In this document: positions 44,505 to 52,863 of the stretch, in pieces
Position numbering within the stretch: the first letter of the stretch is position 1
How the letters are laid out: each line of letters starts with the position of its first letter
Origin: Denitrovibrio sp.
Lineage (GTDB): Bacteria; Chrysiogenota; Deferribacteres; Deferribacterales; Geovibrionaceae
Assembly (NCBI GenBank): GCA_002869185.1
Contig: PKTN01000001.1
Location: forward strand, 248,001-312,000
Direction: 5' to 3'
Length of the DNA: 64,000 bases
Position numbers and translations under genes: made by a program
The notes under the pieces: model-generated
Told to the model about the DNA's origin: nothing
The model's input: only the letters and a program-made list of their open reading frames with translations
Database searches by the model: none

Positions 44505-44876
44505 CTAATTTGCTACGACTACTTTCTTTTTTTTACCGAAAACAAAATGGTGTGCTTGGCTACGAAGAATCCAGTCAGCAAAAATTTTGCCCCAGATAGT
44601 ACAACCAGCCATTGCTGACCATTTGTCATATTCGTATCCTAAAACGACAACACCGATAATAGTCCAAAGTGCTACAAGTCCAGCTACTAGGTTAATGGCA
44701 CCTGTAAATGGAGCCCATTTAGCAGGATTTTTAGGAGATTCGCCTCTCTTAAGTGCGACTTCAGAGTAATTCTTTTTAAAAAATATACGGTACGCTCTGC
44801 GTAACCAGATAAAAACCATTGGAAACAGTGCAAGGAAAAGAACCCATGTTAGGATTACAGCAGCATCTATTTTCAT
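44505..44876 (-). CDS. hypothetical membrane protein beside the symporter
   Basis: 123 residues with an N-terminal hydrophobic segment (about 7-25) and a second pair around 58-82 (INLVAGLVALWTIIGVVVLG); the tail ends in a Lys run (FGKKKKVVVAN). Unknown family. It lies 116 bases after the symporter gene across a hairpin that may terminate most transcripts, and its own terminator follows. Position suggests a role with the transporter, without further evidence. Confidence 0.65.
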   Translation of the reverse strand: MKIDAAVILTWVLFLALFPMVFIWLRRAYRIFFKKNYSEVALKRGESPKNPAKWAPFTGAINLVAGLVALWTIIGVVVLGYEYDKWSAMAGCTIWGKIFADWILRSQAHHFVFGKKKKVVVAN

Positions 44877-44922
44877 CTAATACTCCTTACTACGATTCTA
44901 AAAGCTAATTGTCTTAAGAAAA

Positions 44923-44954
44923 AAGCTCTGCTAGCCAAAAAACCAGCAGAGCTT
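44923..44954 (-). terminator. terminator after the symporter gene
   Basis: AAGCTCTGCT and AGCAGAGCTT (44923-44932, 44945-44954) are perfect 10-bp arms with a 12-base loop; on the minus strand a T run follows. Confidence 0.85.
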
Positions 44955-44992
44955 AGGGGTTATTTCAATATTGATACGTTAGTATCTGTTTT

Positions 44993-46798
44993 TTAATGAT
45001 CAGCAGCCGCAGCGCCTGCACCTTTAGGTACACGAAGGTTCTCAACCATTTCTGAGATATCTTCTGGGCATGGCTCTGTAAATCCTTTAACTATGAAAGC
45101 AACTGCGAAGTTGATTACCGCACCGATTGCTCCAAATGCGTTAGGGTGAATACCGAAGAAGAAGTTCTTACCGCCGAAGAGGCTGTAGTATTCAGTTCCT
45201 TTGATATAGAGGATACCTGTGTGTGCGAAAACGTAGAACATAGTTATACCGATACCAGCGAGCATACCAGCCATTGCACCTTGCTTGTTCATAGTCTTGC
45301 TAAATATACCCATCATAAGAGCTGGGAATATTGACGAAGCAGCGAGACCGAAAGCGATAGCAACTGTACCAGCAGCGAAATCTGGTGGGTTAAGACCGAG
45401 GTAACCAGCACCTACGATCGCAGAACCCATAGCGATACGACCAGCCATAAGCTCGCCTTTCTCTGAAAGATCCTTCATGAACATGTTCTTAAGAAGGTCG
45501 TGAGAAACAGCAGCAGAGATCGCAAGCAGGAGACCAGCAGCAGTTGAGAGAGCAGCGGCAAGTCCACCAGCAGCAACAAGTGCGATTACCCAGTTAGGGA
45601 GTTTCGCGATTTCAGGGTTAGCAAGAACCATGATATCTCTGTTAACTATAAGCTCGTTTCCTTTCCAACCAGCAGCTTCAGCTTTAGCGAGGAAAGCAGC
45701 GTCTTTAGACTTGTCGTTGTAGTATTGAATACGTCCATCACCGTTTTTGTCATTGAACTTAAGGAGTCCAGTAACTTCCCAACGAGACATCCATGCAGGA
45801 CGAGTATCATATTTAATGCTTGATTCTTCTGCGAAAACGTCACCATTAGATACTACAGCTGTGTTAACTGTTGCGTGAAGGTTAAGTCTTGCCATAGCAG
45901 CAACTGATGGTGCTGTTGTGTAAAGAATAGCGATGAATATGAGAGCCCAACCAGCAGACTGGCGAGCACCTTTTACGTCAGGTACAGTAAAGAAACGGAT
46001 AATAACGTGTGGGAGACCAGCAGTACCGAGCATAAGTGAAGCAGTGTAAACAAACATGTTTAGCTTACTGCCAGGCACTTGTGTCGTATATTGCGAGAAT
46101 CCTAGATCCGTTACGATTGTGTTCAGTTTTGTAAGAATAGGGATATTAGAACCTACGAAATCAGAACCAAGACCAAGCTGTGGAATAGGGTTTCCGGTCA
46201 GTTGGAAGGAGATGAAGATCGCAGGGATTGTATAAGCAAGAATCAGAACACAGTACTGTGCAACTTGAGTATACGTAATTCCTTTCATACCGCCAAAAAC
46301 TGCATACATAAAAACGATTCCCATTCCGATAAAGATACCTGCAGAGTTAGAAACTCCGAGGAAACGGGAGAATGCAACACCAACGCCTGTCATCTGGCCG
46401 ATAATGTAAGTAGTAGATGCAGCCAAGAGACATATAACAGCTACGATTGTAGCTCCGTCAGAGTAATAGCGTGTTTTGAAGAAATCAGGTACAGTGTACT
46501 TTCCAAATTTCCTAAGATAAGGAGCAAGAAGCATAGCAAGTAGAACGTATCCACCTGTCCAGCCCATAAGGAACAGTCCACCACCGTAACCCATGAAACC
46601 GATAAGACCGGCCATAGAGATGAAAGAAGCAGCTGACATCCAGTCAGCACCAATTGCTACACCGTTAGTGATAGGGTGAATACCACCACCAGCTACATAA
46701 AACTCTTTTGTGCTACCAGCACGTGCCCAAATAGCGATACCAATGTATATCGCAAAAGTTAAACCTACAACAAGATAGGTGGTTGCTTGTAAACTCAT
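44993..46798 (-). CDS. VC_2705-type sodium:solute symporter, large subunit
   Basis: 601 residues, SSS family, close to acetate permease ActP. Many hydrophobic segments and SSS motifs such as GADWMSAASFISMAGLIGFM and VVFGGMKG-like GGMKGITYTQV. A soluble insert of about 95 residues at 310-400 contains an EF-hand-like loop, DKNGDGRIQYYND, typical of this subfamily. Likely substrates are acetate, pyruvate or other short organic acids. AGGAGG precedes the ATG and the DUF4212 small subunit lies 14 bases upstream in the same operon. Confidence 0.92.
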   Translation of the reverse strand: MSLQATTYLVVGLTFAIYIGIAIWARAGSTKEFYVAGGGIHPITNGVAIGADWMSAASFISMAGLIGFMGYGGGLFLMGWTGGYVLLAMLLAPYLRKFGKYTVPDFFKTRYYSDGATIVAVICLLAASTTYIIGQMTGVGVAFSRFLGVSNSAGIFIGMGIVFMYAVFGGMKGITYTQVAQYCVLILAYTIPAIFISFQLTGNPIPQLGLGSDFVGSNIPILTKLNTIVTDLGFSQYTTQVPGSKLNMFVYTASLMLGTAGLPHVIIRFFTVPDVKGARQSAGWALIFIAILYTTAPSVAAMARLNLHATVNTAVVSNGDVFAEESSIKYDTRPAWMSRWEVTGLLKFNDKNGDGRIQYYNDKSKDAAFLAKAEAAGWKGNELIVNRDIMVLANPEIAKLPNWVIALVAAGGLAAALSTAAGLLLAISAAVSHDLLKNMFMKDLSEKGELMAGRIAMGSAIVGAGYLGLNPPDFAAGTVAIAFGLAASSIFPALMMGIFSKTMNKQGAMAGMLAGIGITMFYVFAHTGILYIKGTEYYSLFGGKNFFFGIHPNAFGAIGAVINFAVAFIVKGFTEPCPEDISEMVENLRVPKGAGAAAADH

Positions 46799-46812
46799 AT
46801 GTCAATCCTCCT

Positions 46813-47064
46813 TTATTCCGCTACATCATATTCTTCGTCAATCTTTGCCATTCTATTGGAATAGAAGAAGATTAGAGCTACGAAGATATAAATAGCGCCT
46901 TGTTGTGCGAACCAGAATCCGAGTGGATATCCGCCGAGTTTGATACTGTCTAGTGCGCCTGCGAAGATGATTCCGCAACCGTAAGAAACAACAAACCATA
47001 CGATTAAAATGTTACGAACTAAACCTAAAACAGTTTTCCAATAATTCTCGCGTGACTTTTCCAT
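46813..47064 (-). CDS. DUF4212 small subunit of the symporter
   Basis: 83 residues from ATG 47064 (MEKSREN), with GAGGTG ahead; an ATG five codons upstream overlaps that ribosome site. Two membrane segments: ILIVWFVVSYGCGIIFAG and GFWFAQQGAIYIFVALIFFY, with the conserved GFWFAQQGAIYIF block of DUF4212 proteins that always pair with VC_2705-type symporters. It is the first gene of the operon. Confidence 0.93.
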   Translation of the reverse strand: MEKSRENYWKTVLGLVRNILIVWFVVSYGCGIIFAGALDSIKLGGYPLGFWFAQQGAIYIFVALIFFYSNRMAKIDEEYDVAE

Positions 47065-47098
47065 AAAAATACACCTCATTTTGGTTTTTAGAAACCGT

Positions 47099-47157
47099 GT
47101 TTAGCTTCACCTGAAATTTTAAAACCCCCTTTTAATATTTTGGTGCTCTAGCTAAAC
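47099..47157 (-). promoter_or_regulatory. leader hairpin of the symporter operon
   Basis: GTTTAGCT (47099-47106) and AGCTAAAC (47150-47157) are perfect arms, extended by CACC (47108-47111) and GGTG (47142-47145) after a small bulge. In the mRNA this hairpin lies 35 bases before the DUF4212 start and could affect translation or termination. Farther upstream the direct repeat TACTTTTGAG occurs twice (47175-47184, 47192-47201). Confidence 0.45.
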
Positions 47158-47239
47158 GAACTTTATATTTAGATCTACTTTTGAGCTTTGTTTACTTTTG
47201 AGAAACAAATTTAAGTAAATCTTAAATATCTTAATTTAA

Positions 47240-47268
47240 AGAATAGTACACTGTTTTAATTGTGTCAA
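47240..47268 (-). promoter_or_regulatory. sigma-70 promoter of the symporter operon
   Basis: On the minus strand TTGACA (47268-47263) and TATTCT (47245-47240) are separated by exactly 17 bases. Transcription would start near 47233, giving a leader of about 170 bases. Confidence 0.7.
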
Positions 47269-47318
47269 CTAAAAAAATAGCTACTCTACGATGCTTTTAG
47301 CAATTAGTAGCTTTGTAT

Positions 47319-47330
47319 ATTGTATACAAT
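47319..47330. promoter_or_regulatory. 12-bp palindrome of GntR/FadR type
   Basis: ATTGTATACAAT is a perfect palindrome. Its TGTATACA core resembles operators of FCD-type GntR regulators, which often control organic-acid use. It is about 50 bases upstream of the -35 box of the symporter promoter. Within 47281-47317 the arms AGCTACT and AGTAGCT are also inverted. No regulator gene is near. Confidence 0.4.
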
Positions 47331-47782
47331 CCACAAAAGGCATAACATCGTTTTAAATATTTTATCAGCATTTTGTAACATATTATTAATTTATAGTCCT
47401 TATATCCTTATAAAAACGTTGCTGTGTTTATTTTTAATGAAATGGTTCTCTTATTACTAAGTATACACCTAAACTGTTATTTGTCGCATATAAGTGAAAA
47501 AATTTAATTTAAAAAAAATATATGACTTGTTAAATAATATATATTAATTAAAAAAAAATAAATTTAACAAGGGCTGTTTTATGATTTTAAAACTATATTT
47601 TATAGTTGTGTTTTTAAACTATCTCTTCTGTTTTATATGAAATCTGGTGGTTTGCTTACCTTGAGGCAGGTAAAGAGGAGATAGCTGATAGGGGCTTAAA
47701 ACGTGGTAGGGATCTGGTACGTTAGACTTTAAGGTGTAGACTCACAGAGGAGGGTGCAACGGCTGTATGTGACAAATAAAAA
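47331..47782. other. gene-free AT-rich interval
   Basis: I see no supported gene here. The stretch 47500-47570 is nearly all A and T. A 35-codon frame at 47618-47725 reads like protein at its end (WWFAYLEAGKEEIADRGLKR) but has no ATG, GTG or TTG start at its head and no ribosome site, so it may be a gene remnant or chance. Confidence 0.4.
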
Positions 47783-47806
47783 AGCCTGCTCGGTTAAAAG
47801 CAGGCT
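47783..47806 (-). terminator. terminator after the lipoprotein gene
   Basis: AGCCTGCT (47783-47790) and AGCAGGCT (47799-47806) are perfect arms; on the minus strand a T run follows immediately. Confidence 0.88.
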
Positions 47807-47813
47807 CTCGTTA

Positions 47814-48296
47814 TTATCTAATGAATAGTACTACTTCGCCATGTACCGTTTCTGCCATTATAGGCGCTTGGTCGGAATTGGATGTTTTTAGGAATCCATC
47901 CTCCATGACAGGTGTGTAGCTATATTTCAATTTTATGCTCTTAAAGTCTCCAGCAGGAATCTTTAACGACATAGGTGTGTGTGCCCTGTTTTTTAGGTTA
48001 CCTAAGTTTTGATAACGATATTTTCCAGGACCAGACTGATTCACCTGACAGCATTCATCATAATTTATAGTAAGGTTTCGCATATAAACTCTAGCTGTAT
48101 TTTGTACGGCCATCTTAACCATACTAGCACCATCAGCAGTCTTTTTGACAGAGTAGTGTATTGTTACATTCGCATCTTTTGCGGTGTGGTTATACTCGTT
48201 CTTTAGTGCAGAGGTAGGTTGGAAGCGCATATTCATTTGTATGCAGCCAGTTAGCACTATCAAAAGTAGCAGAGGTAGATATTTGATCTGTTTCAT
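47814..48296 (-). CDS. lipoprotein of unknown function
   Basis: 160 residues. Signal peptide with lipobox LTGC (Cys18), then a soluble beta-rich domain with VTIHYSVKK, VYMRNLTINYDECCQV and LKIPAGDFKSIKLKYSY. A vicinal Cys pair (CC) sits in the middle. I do not recognise the family. Probably anchored in the outer membrane. It is last of a same-strand group of small genes, closed by a terminator 8 bases later. Confidence 0.7.
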   Translation of the reverse strand: MKQIKYLPLLLLIVLTGCIQMNMRFQPTSALKNEYNHTAKDANVTIHYSVKKTADGASMVKMAVQNTARVYMRNLTINYDECCQVNQSGPGKYRYQNLGNLKNRAHTPMSLKIPAGDFKSIKLKYSYTPVMEDGFLKTSNSDQAPIMAETVHGEVVLFIR

Positions 48297-48311
48297 AAAG
48301 CCTCCAATCGT

Positions 48312-48740
48312 CTAGATGGTATAATCTTTCTTGTCTTTATCAGCCTCTGGTTCTTCGGCTACTTCCTCTTGTGGTTCAAGAGGGATAGAATCAGCAGTTA
48401 TAACCTTCTGGGACTCTATCTGTACGATATCAAGCCCTTCAGTTTGCTCAGTAGACTCAGTATTTTCGGCTTCTTCACTAACCGCATCAGCTAATTGCTC
48501 TTCCTTATCTTTGATTTCGGTTTCGATGTTTTTTATATAAGTGAAGTCTGGTTCAAATAGCTCAGAATCAAGCTCGCCATTTTCAACAAGCTCCATCACC
48601 TTATTGCCAAGAAGTTTAATTCGCTCATCCTTCTTTTTACTTAGTGAAGTGATATCTATCTTTATCTTACTGGTCTTAGCGAATTTAAGAACCTCAAGTT
48701 TCCCCTTGTCAAAACTCTCTTGTAGCCATTTGGTATCCAT
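48312..48740 (-). CDS. hypothetical protein with acidic tail
   Basis: 142 residues from ATG 48740 (MDTKWLQ), with GGAGG ahead. The first half is basic and helical (FDKGKLEVLKFAKTSKIKID, RIKLLGNKVMELVEN); the second half is acidic and low in complexity (EEAENTESTEQTEG, EVAEEPEADKDKKD). No signal or membrane segment. Unknown function; lies between the membrane protein upstream and the lipoprotein gene 15 bases downstream. Confidence 0.6.
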   Translation of the reverse strand: MDTKWLQESFDKGKLEVLKFAKTSKIKIDITSLSKKKDERIKLLGNKVMELVENGELDSELFEPDFTYIKNIETEIKDKEEQLADAVSEEAENTESTEQTEGLDIVQIESQKVITADSIPLEPQEEVAEEPEADKDKKDYTI

Positions 48741-48751
48741 GTCTCCTCCAA

Positions 48752-49045
48752 TCAGTTTAGAAGCTGTTCGATCCTGCCATTTTGCCAGAAAAGCAGTAAA
48801 AGCATCAGTAAGTTTAATATAGACGATAACACAAAAAGTACCATCCATCCGTTAAACTTTTTTATAGGTTTTCTGAAAAAATCAGATTCTTTCAGGTGTA
48901 TCCAGTCGCCATCAATATTATTAATAAAATCAGAAGGTAAGAATTTACCCTTTGTAATGCCTTCTAAGACTTGGTTAAAGCTAAGGTCTTTAACGACTAG
49001 GCCGTTTAGCATTTTGATATTATATGAATCTGATGAGTTTTCCAC
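48752..49045 (-). CDS. GYF_2-like domain membrane protein
   Basis: 97 residues. The N-terminal 60 residues (LVVKDLSFNQVLEGITKGK, then DFINNIDGDWIHLKES) look like the short GYF_2/DUF4339 module that is often joined to membrane segments; one hydrophobic helix follows at about 67-88 and the protein ends soon after. Function unknown. It starts 20 bases after the ubiX stop, on the same strand. Confidence 0.6.
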   Translation of the reverse strand: MENSSDSYNIKMLNGLVVKDLSFNQVLEGITKGKFLPSDFINNIDGDWIHLKESDFFRKPIKKFNGWMVLFVLSSILNLLMLLLLFWQNGRIEQLLN

Positions 49046-49065
49046 TGTACACCGTTATTAAAAAT

Positions 49066-49638
49066 TCAGCCTTCCCAGCGTTCGTATAGGTTGTGCTGTA
49101 CATTGATTATATCAAATATTGTGCCAACTACAAAATATATTAGGTCATCAATCGATTTTGGTGCGTGATAAAACCCTGGGGCGGCAGGCATACATATAGC
49201 TCCAGCACGGGTTAGCTTTGTCAGGTTTTCCATGTGGATAAGGCTTAGAGGCATCTCTCTGAAGAGGATTACTAGGTTTCTGCGCTCTTTCATCGCAACA
49301 TCTGCACATCTTTCTATAAGGTTTGAGCTTATGCCACCTGCGGCACGTCCAACGAAACCCATAGATGCAGGGGCTATTATATATGAGTCGACCATGAATG
49401 AACCGCTCGAGACGGATGCGGCAAAGTTTTTATAATCGTAAAGTGTTGCTTTAACGTCAAGTGACTCTATAAAGTCTGAAGGTGACTTGTAGTCAGCCTC
49501 AAGCTCAAGATTGATATTGATGAGTCCGTCAGGTGTTATACATAGATGAAGCTCGCACTTGTCCGAAAGCTCTTCGATAAGCTTTTTGCCATAAAGTGCG
49601 CCACTCGCTCCAGTTATACCTAGAAAGATCTTTTTCAT
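49066..49638 (-). CDS. ubiX: flavin prenyltransferase UbiX
   Basis: 190 residues. LGITGASGALYGKKL binds FMN; YIIAPASMGFVGRAAGGIS and LFREMPLSLIHMENL are the family's active-site segments. It makes prenylated FMN, the cofactor of UbiD-type decarboxylases. Next to a UbiA-family prenyltransferase, it most likely serves menaquinone (futalosine route) or a related quinone pathway. The ubiA gene ends 7 bases upstream, so both are one operon. Confidence 0.93.
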   Translation of the reverse strand: MKKIFLGITGASGALYGKKLIEELSDKCELHLCITPDGLININLELEADYKSPSDFIESLDVKATLYDYKNFAASVSSGSFMVDSYIIAPASMGFVGRAAGGISSNLIERCADVAMKERRNLVILFREMPLSLIHMENLTKLTRAGAICMPAAPGFYHAPKSIDDLIYFVVGTIFDIINVQHNLYERWEG

Positions 49639-49645
49639 GCTCTCC

Positions 49646-50494
49646 TCAGATAATTAAATCAACAAATGTAAATACACATATGCTGACGCTAATATACGCA
49701 TTAAGTCCAAAAAATGCCATGTCTAGGCGTGAAAGGTCTTCTGGTTTGATGATGGAGTGTTGATATACCATAAAACCACCTGTGAGCAGAATACCTACCA
49801 GATATATGAAACCAAGGTCAAAGTATGACCATGTGTATAGAAATATTAAAAAAGCAATGACGTGAAACACTCTAGCCAGGTATAACGAATTTCTGAGACC
49901 AAGATATCTGGGGATAGAAAAAAGTCCTTCATCTCTGTCGAAGTCTATATCCTGACATGCGTAAACTATGTCAAAACCAGATACCCAAAAGAGTACAGCC
50001 AAACCGAGCATGATGATACCGAAGTTAAGTGAACCTGTAACGGCTACCCATGCGCCTATAGGGGCTATGCCGAGTGCTACACCGAGGACTATGTGACACA
50101 GTGCGGTGAAGCGTTTTGTGTATGAATATAAAATAAAGACCAAGAACGGAACAGGGGAGAGAATAAGGCAAAGTGGGTTAAGCATATATGCTGCGAAGAA
50201 ATAAACCCCAAATGATATGAAGGTATATAGAGTCGCCTCTTTCATGCTTATGCGACCAGCTGGTATATCTCTGCCAGCAGTACGTGGGTTACGTGCGTCG
50301 ATCTTAGCGTCTGCTACGCGGTTGAACCCCATTGCACCACTTCTAGCACCCAGTACAGCTACTACAACCCAAAATATAGTCATGAATGACGGAATCCCTT
50401 TGGCGGCGAGAAACATCCCTGTGAAAGCGAATGGTAGAGCGAATAGGGTGTGCTCTACTTTAATCATACTTAAAAACGTCTTAAACTTTTCCAA
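49646..50494 (-). CDS. UbiA-family prenyltransferase (MqnP-like)
   Basis: 282 residues, about eight membrane segments. The first Asp-rich motif is NRVADAKIDARNPRT and the second is YACQDIDFDRDEGLFSIP. It joins a polyprenyl chain to an aromatic acid ring at the membrane; with ubiX adjacent and no ubiquinone genes, a menaquinone pathway role is inferred. The start is a TTG at 50494, chosen because the resulting N terminus (EKFKTFLSMIKVEHTLFALP) is that of the family. Confidence 0.88.
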   Translation of the reverse strand: MEKFKTFLSMIKVEHTLFALPFAFTGMFLAAKGIPSFMTIFWVVVAVLGARSGAMGFNRVADAKIDARNPRTAGRDIPAGRISMKEATLYTFISFGVYFFAAYMLNPLCLILSPVPFLVFILYSYTKRFTALCHIVLGVALGIAPIGAWVAVTGSLNFGIIMLGLAVLFWVSGFDIVYACQDIDFDRDEGLFSIPRYLGLRNSLYLARVFHVIAFLIFLYTWSYFDLGFIYLVGILLTGGFMVYQHSIIKPEDLSRLDMAFFGLNAYISVSICVFTFVDLII

Positions 50495-50582
50495 TGTATC
50501 AACCCGTTAGTTTGTATTTTAATCAGTCTGAAAATTAGCATAGGTGCATAGATAAATCAAGGAATGTCACTATTATTACATC

Positions 50583-50718
50583 TATCATTCTGAGCTGGTG
50601 AAATCAGCGTAGGAGTCTCAGGCGGTAAGATTACTAGAGTTTTACAGTCACCGTGACTAAAAATATCAGATTATCGAAAGTTAGAGATCATTAAGTTACT
50701 TCGTTCCTCATGATGACA
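50583..50718. repeat. palindromic intergenic element reaching into the hemH stop codon, copy 3
   Basis: TATCATTCTGAG at 50583-50594 and, inverted, CTCATGATGACA at 50707-50718 are the ends; they match the common bacterial repeat end TGTCATNCTGAG. Inside are AGTCAC-C-GTGACT (50646-50658) and TCAGCGTAG, a block also found in the copy at 39766-39940. The right end supplies the last codons and stop of hemH. Confidence 0.6.
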
Positions 50719-51661
50719 GAGAAAATATAGATAAAAGTGCATCTGCGAAATCGTCGGAGTCGTTCAGGCTTTCGATGCGGACAATGTTTAACCCAGCCTC
50801 ACGGACAGCTGGCATATACTGTTCGTCAAGCTCTATGAGTGTCTCTATGTGGTCAGAAACAAAAGAGATAGGCACAACTATGATATTGTCAACACGCTCG
50901 TCAGCGAGCCTTTGAAGTTCTTTGTCGGTGTAAGGACCGACCCATTTAACAGGACCTGTTCTGCTCTGATAAGCTAGGTTATGGGACTTAGGGTTAGTCA
51001 GACTTACCAAGTGGTTCATCTGTTCGTTTATTTGCTGAGTATACTGGTCACCCTTTTTGACTGTGTATTCTGGAAGAGAGTGAGCGGAAAAGAGTACGTG
51101 ACATTCAGATATTTTTTTACCAAGTTTTTCAGCCGCTTTCAGTATCCGATCAGCGATACATTTATTATACTTTTCGTCCATGTACCAATCTTTTACTATC
51201 ACAGGCTCTTTGCAGAAGTTTTGCGCCTTTTCGAACCTGCTAAGGCATACGCCAGTAGTAGTATATGAGTATTGTGGATACATGGTGGTTACATAGATAT
51301 TCTCATAATCCACACCTTCGTGTTTTTTGACAGAATCCTCAATGTAAGGGTGGTAGTAGCACATACCGATATCGGTAACAAGCTGACGACCTGTTAGTTC
51401 TTGATACTTTGGCGTGATCTTTTCTAAGAGTGATTTTAGATATGGAAGCTGAGGTGAGCACCCGCCTATCTTTTGATATTCAGGTGCTACCTTTATTGAT
51501 CTTTTTTTAGCTATCTTTTTTGCGATGAAAGTCTGCAACCTGCTACCCACATGGAAATCTATTATGGTACGGTCAGAAAAGAGATTAAAGAGGAATTCCT
51601 CGATACCTTCAATGCTGTCTGGTCCGCCCATATACATTACATAGAGCAGGTCTTTTTTCAT
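50708..51661 (-). CDS. hemH: ferrochelatase
   Basis: 317 residues. Inserts ferrous iron into proto- or coproporphyrin. The catalytic His lies in FSAHSLPEYTVKKGDQY and the second motif is ISFVSDHIETLIELDEQY with its Glu. It begins 4 bases inside the end of hemE (51658-51661), a common order. The last few residues come from the palindromic repeat. Confidence 0.93.
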   Translation of the reverse strand: MKKDLLYVMYMGGPDSIEGIEEFLFNLFSDRTIIDFHVGSRLQTFIAKKIAKKRSIKVAPEYQKIGGCSPQLPYLKSLLEKITPKYQELTGRQLVTDIGMCYYHPYIEDSVKKHEGVDYENIYVTTMYPQYSYTTTGVCLSRFEKAQNFCKEPVIVKDWYMDEKYNKCIADRILKAAEKLGKKISECHVLFSAHSLPEYTVKKGDQYTQQINEQMNHLVSLTNPKSHNLAYQSRTGPVKWVGPYTDKELQRLADERVDNIIVVPISFVSDHIETLIELDEQYMPAVREAGLNIVRIESLNDSDDFADALLSIFSLSS

Positions 51662-52671
51662 GCTTCGCCTTTTACCACTTTAACGAGGTAGTCTACATTT
51701 TCTCTAGGAGTCGCAGGTACTATCCCGTGACCAAGGTTAAAGATGTGCCCTTTGAGAGTTTTACCCTCTTCGATGATCTTCTCAGCAGTCTCTTTAATAG
51801 ACTCTTTAGTACCGAAAAGTTGAATAGGGTCAAAGTTACCCTGAAGAGCGAATTTCCCTTTGCCGAGCCTTTCGTCAGCGTCAGTAAGTTTAGTCTTCCA
51901 GTCGACACCCATTCCAGCACAGTTAAGTTTTCCAATTACGTCAAAGAAGCTGAATGCATCCTTAGCGAAATAGATGAGTGGAGCACCTTTGAGGTTATCT
52001 GCGATATATTGAACATAAGGGAATATGAATTTTTCGTAATCGTAATGTGATACGACGCCAGCCCATGTATCGAACATCTGTACAACGTGTGCGCCATTGT
52101 CGATCTGAGCTTGGAGGTATTTTAGTGTAGAGTTGGCAAGTTTTTCCATAAGCACACGATAAGCTGTAGGCTCTGTATGCATAAGAGTTTTGATGTGTTC
52201 ATAGTTTTTAGAACCTGCACCTTCAACCATGTATGACGCGAGTGTGAAAGGAGCACCAGAAAAACCGATAAGAGGAACATCGAGTGCTTTAACAAGCTTT
52301 CTCACTGTTTCGAGTACAAATGGCACGTCCTGCTCTGGGTTTATCTCTCGGAGTTTGTCTGCATCAGCCAGAGTACGAACTGGGTTCGCGATAACTGGGG
52401 CAGGGTTAAAATCAAGCTTAACACCCATAGGCTCAATAGGTATAAGGATATCAGAGAAGAGGATAGCATTATCAAAACCGAAAGCTTCGATAGGCTGGAG
52501 TGTAACCTCTGTGCATAAGTCAGGATTCTTGCAAAGCTCAAGGAATGTTACTTTTTTTCTAACTGCTCTGTATTCTTCCATATATCTACCAGCTTGTCTC
52601 ATGAACCAAACTGGTGGTCTCTCTACTTTTTCACCGTTTATTGATCTTAATAGTAGGTCATTGAAAGCCAT
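51658..52671 (-). CDS. hemE: uroporphyrinogen decarboxylase
   Basis: 337 residues. The N-terminal signature PPVWFMRQAGRYMEEYR is intact, as are FSDILIPIEPMG with the catalytic Asp and GFSGAPFTLASYMVEG. Removes four acetate carboxyls from uroporphyrinogen III. GGAGAG precedes the ATG. Operon hemE-hemH, transcribed away from serA. Confidence 0.96.
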   Translation of the reverse strand: MAFNDLLLRSINGEKVERPPVWFMRQAGRYMEEYRAVRKKVTFLELCKNPDLCTEVTLQPIEAFGFDNAILFSDILIPIEPMGVKLDFNPAPVIANPVRTLADADKLREINPEQDVPFVLETVRKLVKALDVPLIGFSGAPFTLASYMVEGAGSKNYEHIKTLMHTEPTAYRVLMEKLANSTLKYLQAQIDNGAHVVQMFDTWAGVVSHYDYEKFIFPYVQYIADNLKGAPLIYFAKDAFSFFDVIGKLNCAGMGVDWKTKLTDADERLGKGKFALQGNFDPIQLFGTKESIKETAEKIIEEGKTLKGHIFNLGHGIVPATPRENVDYLVKVVKGEA

Positions 52672-52704
52672 AATGAACTCTCCATAATAAATGTATTTTC
52701 ATGT

Positions 52705-52734
52705 ATTGAACCAAGAAAATCTGTTAAGTGTCAA
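52705..52734 (-). promoter_or_regulatory. promoter of hemEH
   Basis: On the minus strand TTGACA (52734-52729) and TTCAAT (52710-52705) are 18 bases apart, with the expected start near 52698, 27 bases before the hemE ATG. Confidence 0.5.
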
Positions 52735-52794
52735 GTTGTTTTACAAAATTAACCTATTTGTGTCTGAATTCCCATAAAATTAGTATGTTTTACC

Positions 52795-52837
52795 TTGTCA
52801 AAAATTGTCCACTTTGCTATTATCGGGACTCTTCCCG
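52795..52837 (+). promoter_or_regulatory. promoter and leader hairpin of serA
   Basis: TTGTCA (52795-52800) and TATTAT (52818-52823) are separated by exactly 17 bases. Directly after, CGGGA (52824-52828) and TCCCG (52833-52837) make a 5-bp hairpin at the very start of the message. AGAGG precedes the ATG at 52864. Confidence 0.65.
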
Positions 52838-52863
52838 TCATATATATATTACAGAGGTAAAAT

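Noticed and set aside
47618..47725. A 35-codon protein-like frame in the intergenic region
   Set aside because: No accepted start codon at its head, no ribosome site and no recognisable family; listed only as a possible remnant.
47661..47780. Possible structured RNA or group II intron relic
   Set aside because: I saw no domain V-like hairpin or other diagnostic motif; only the terminator hairpin at 47783-47806 is convincing.
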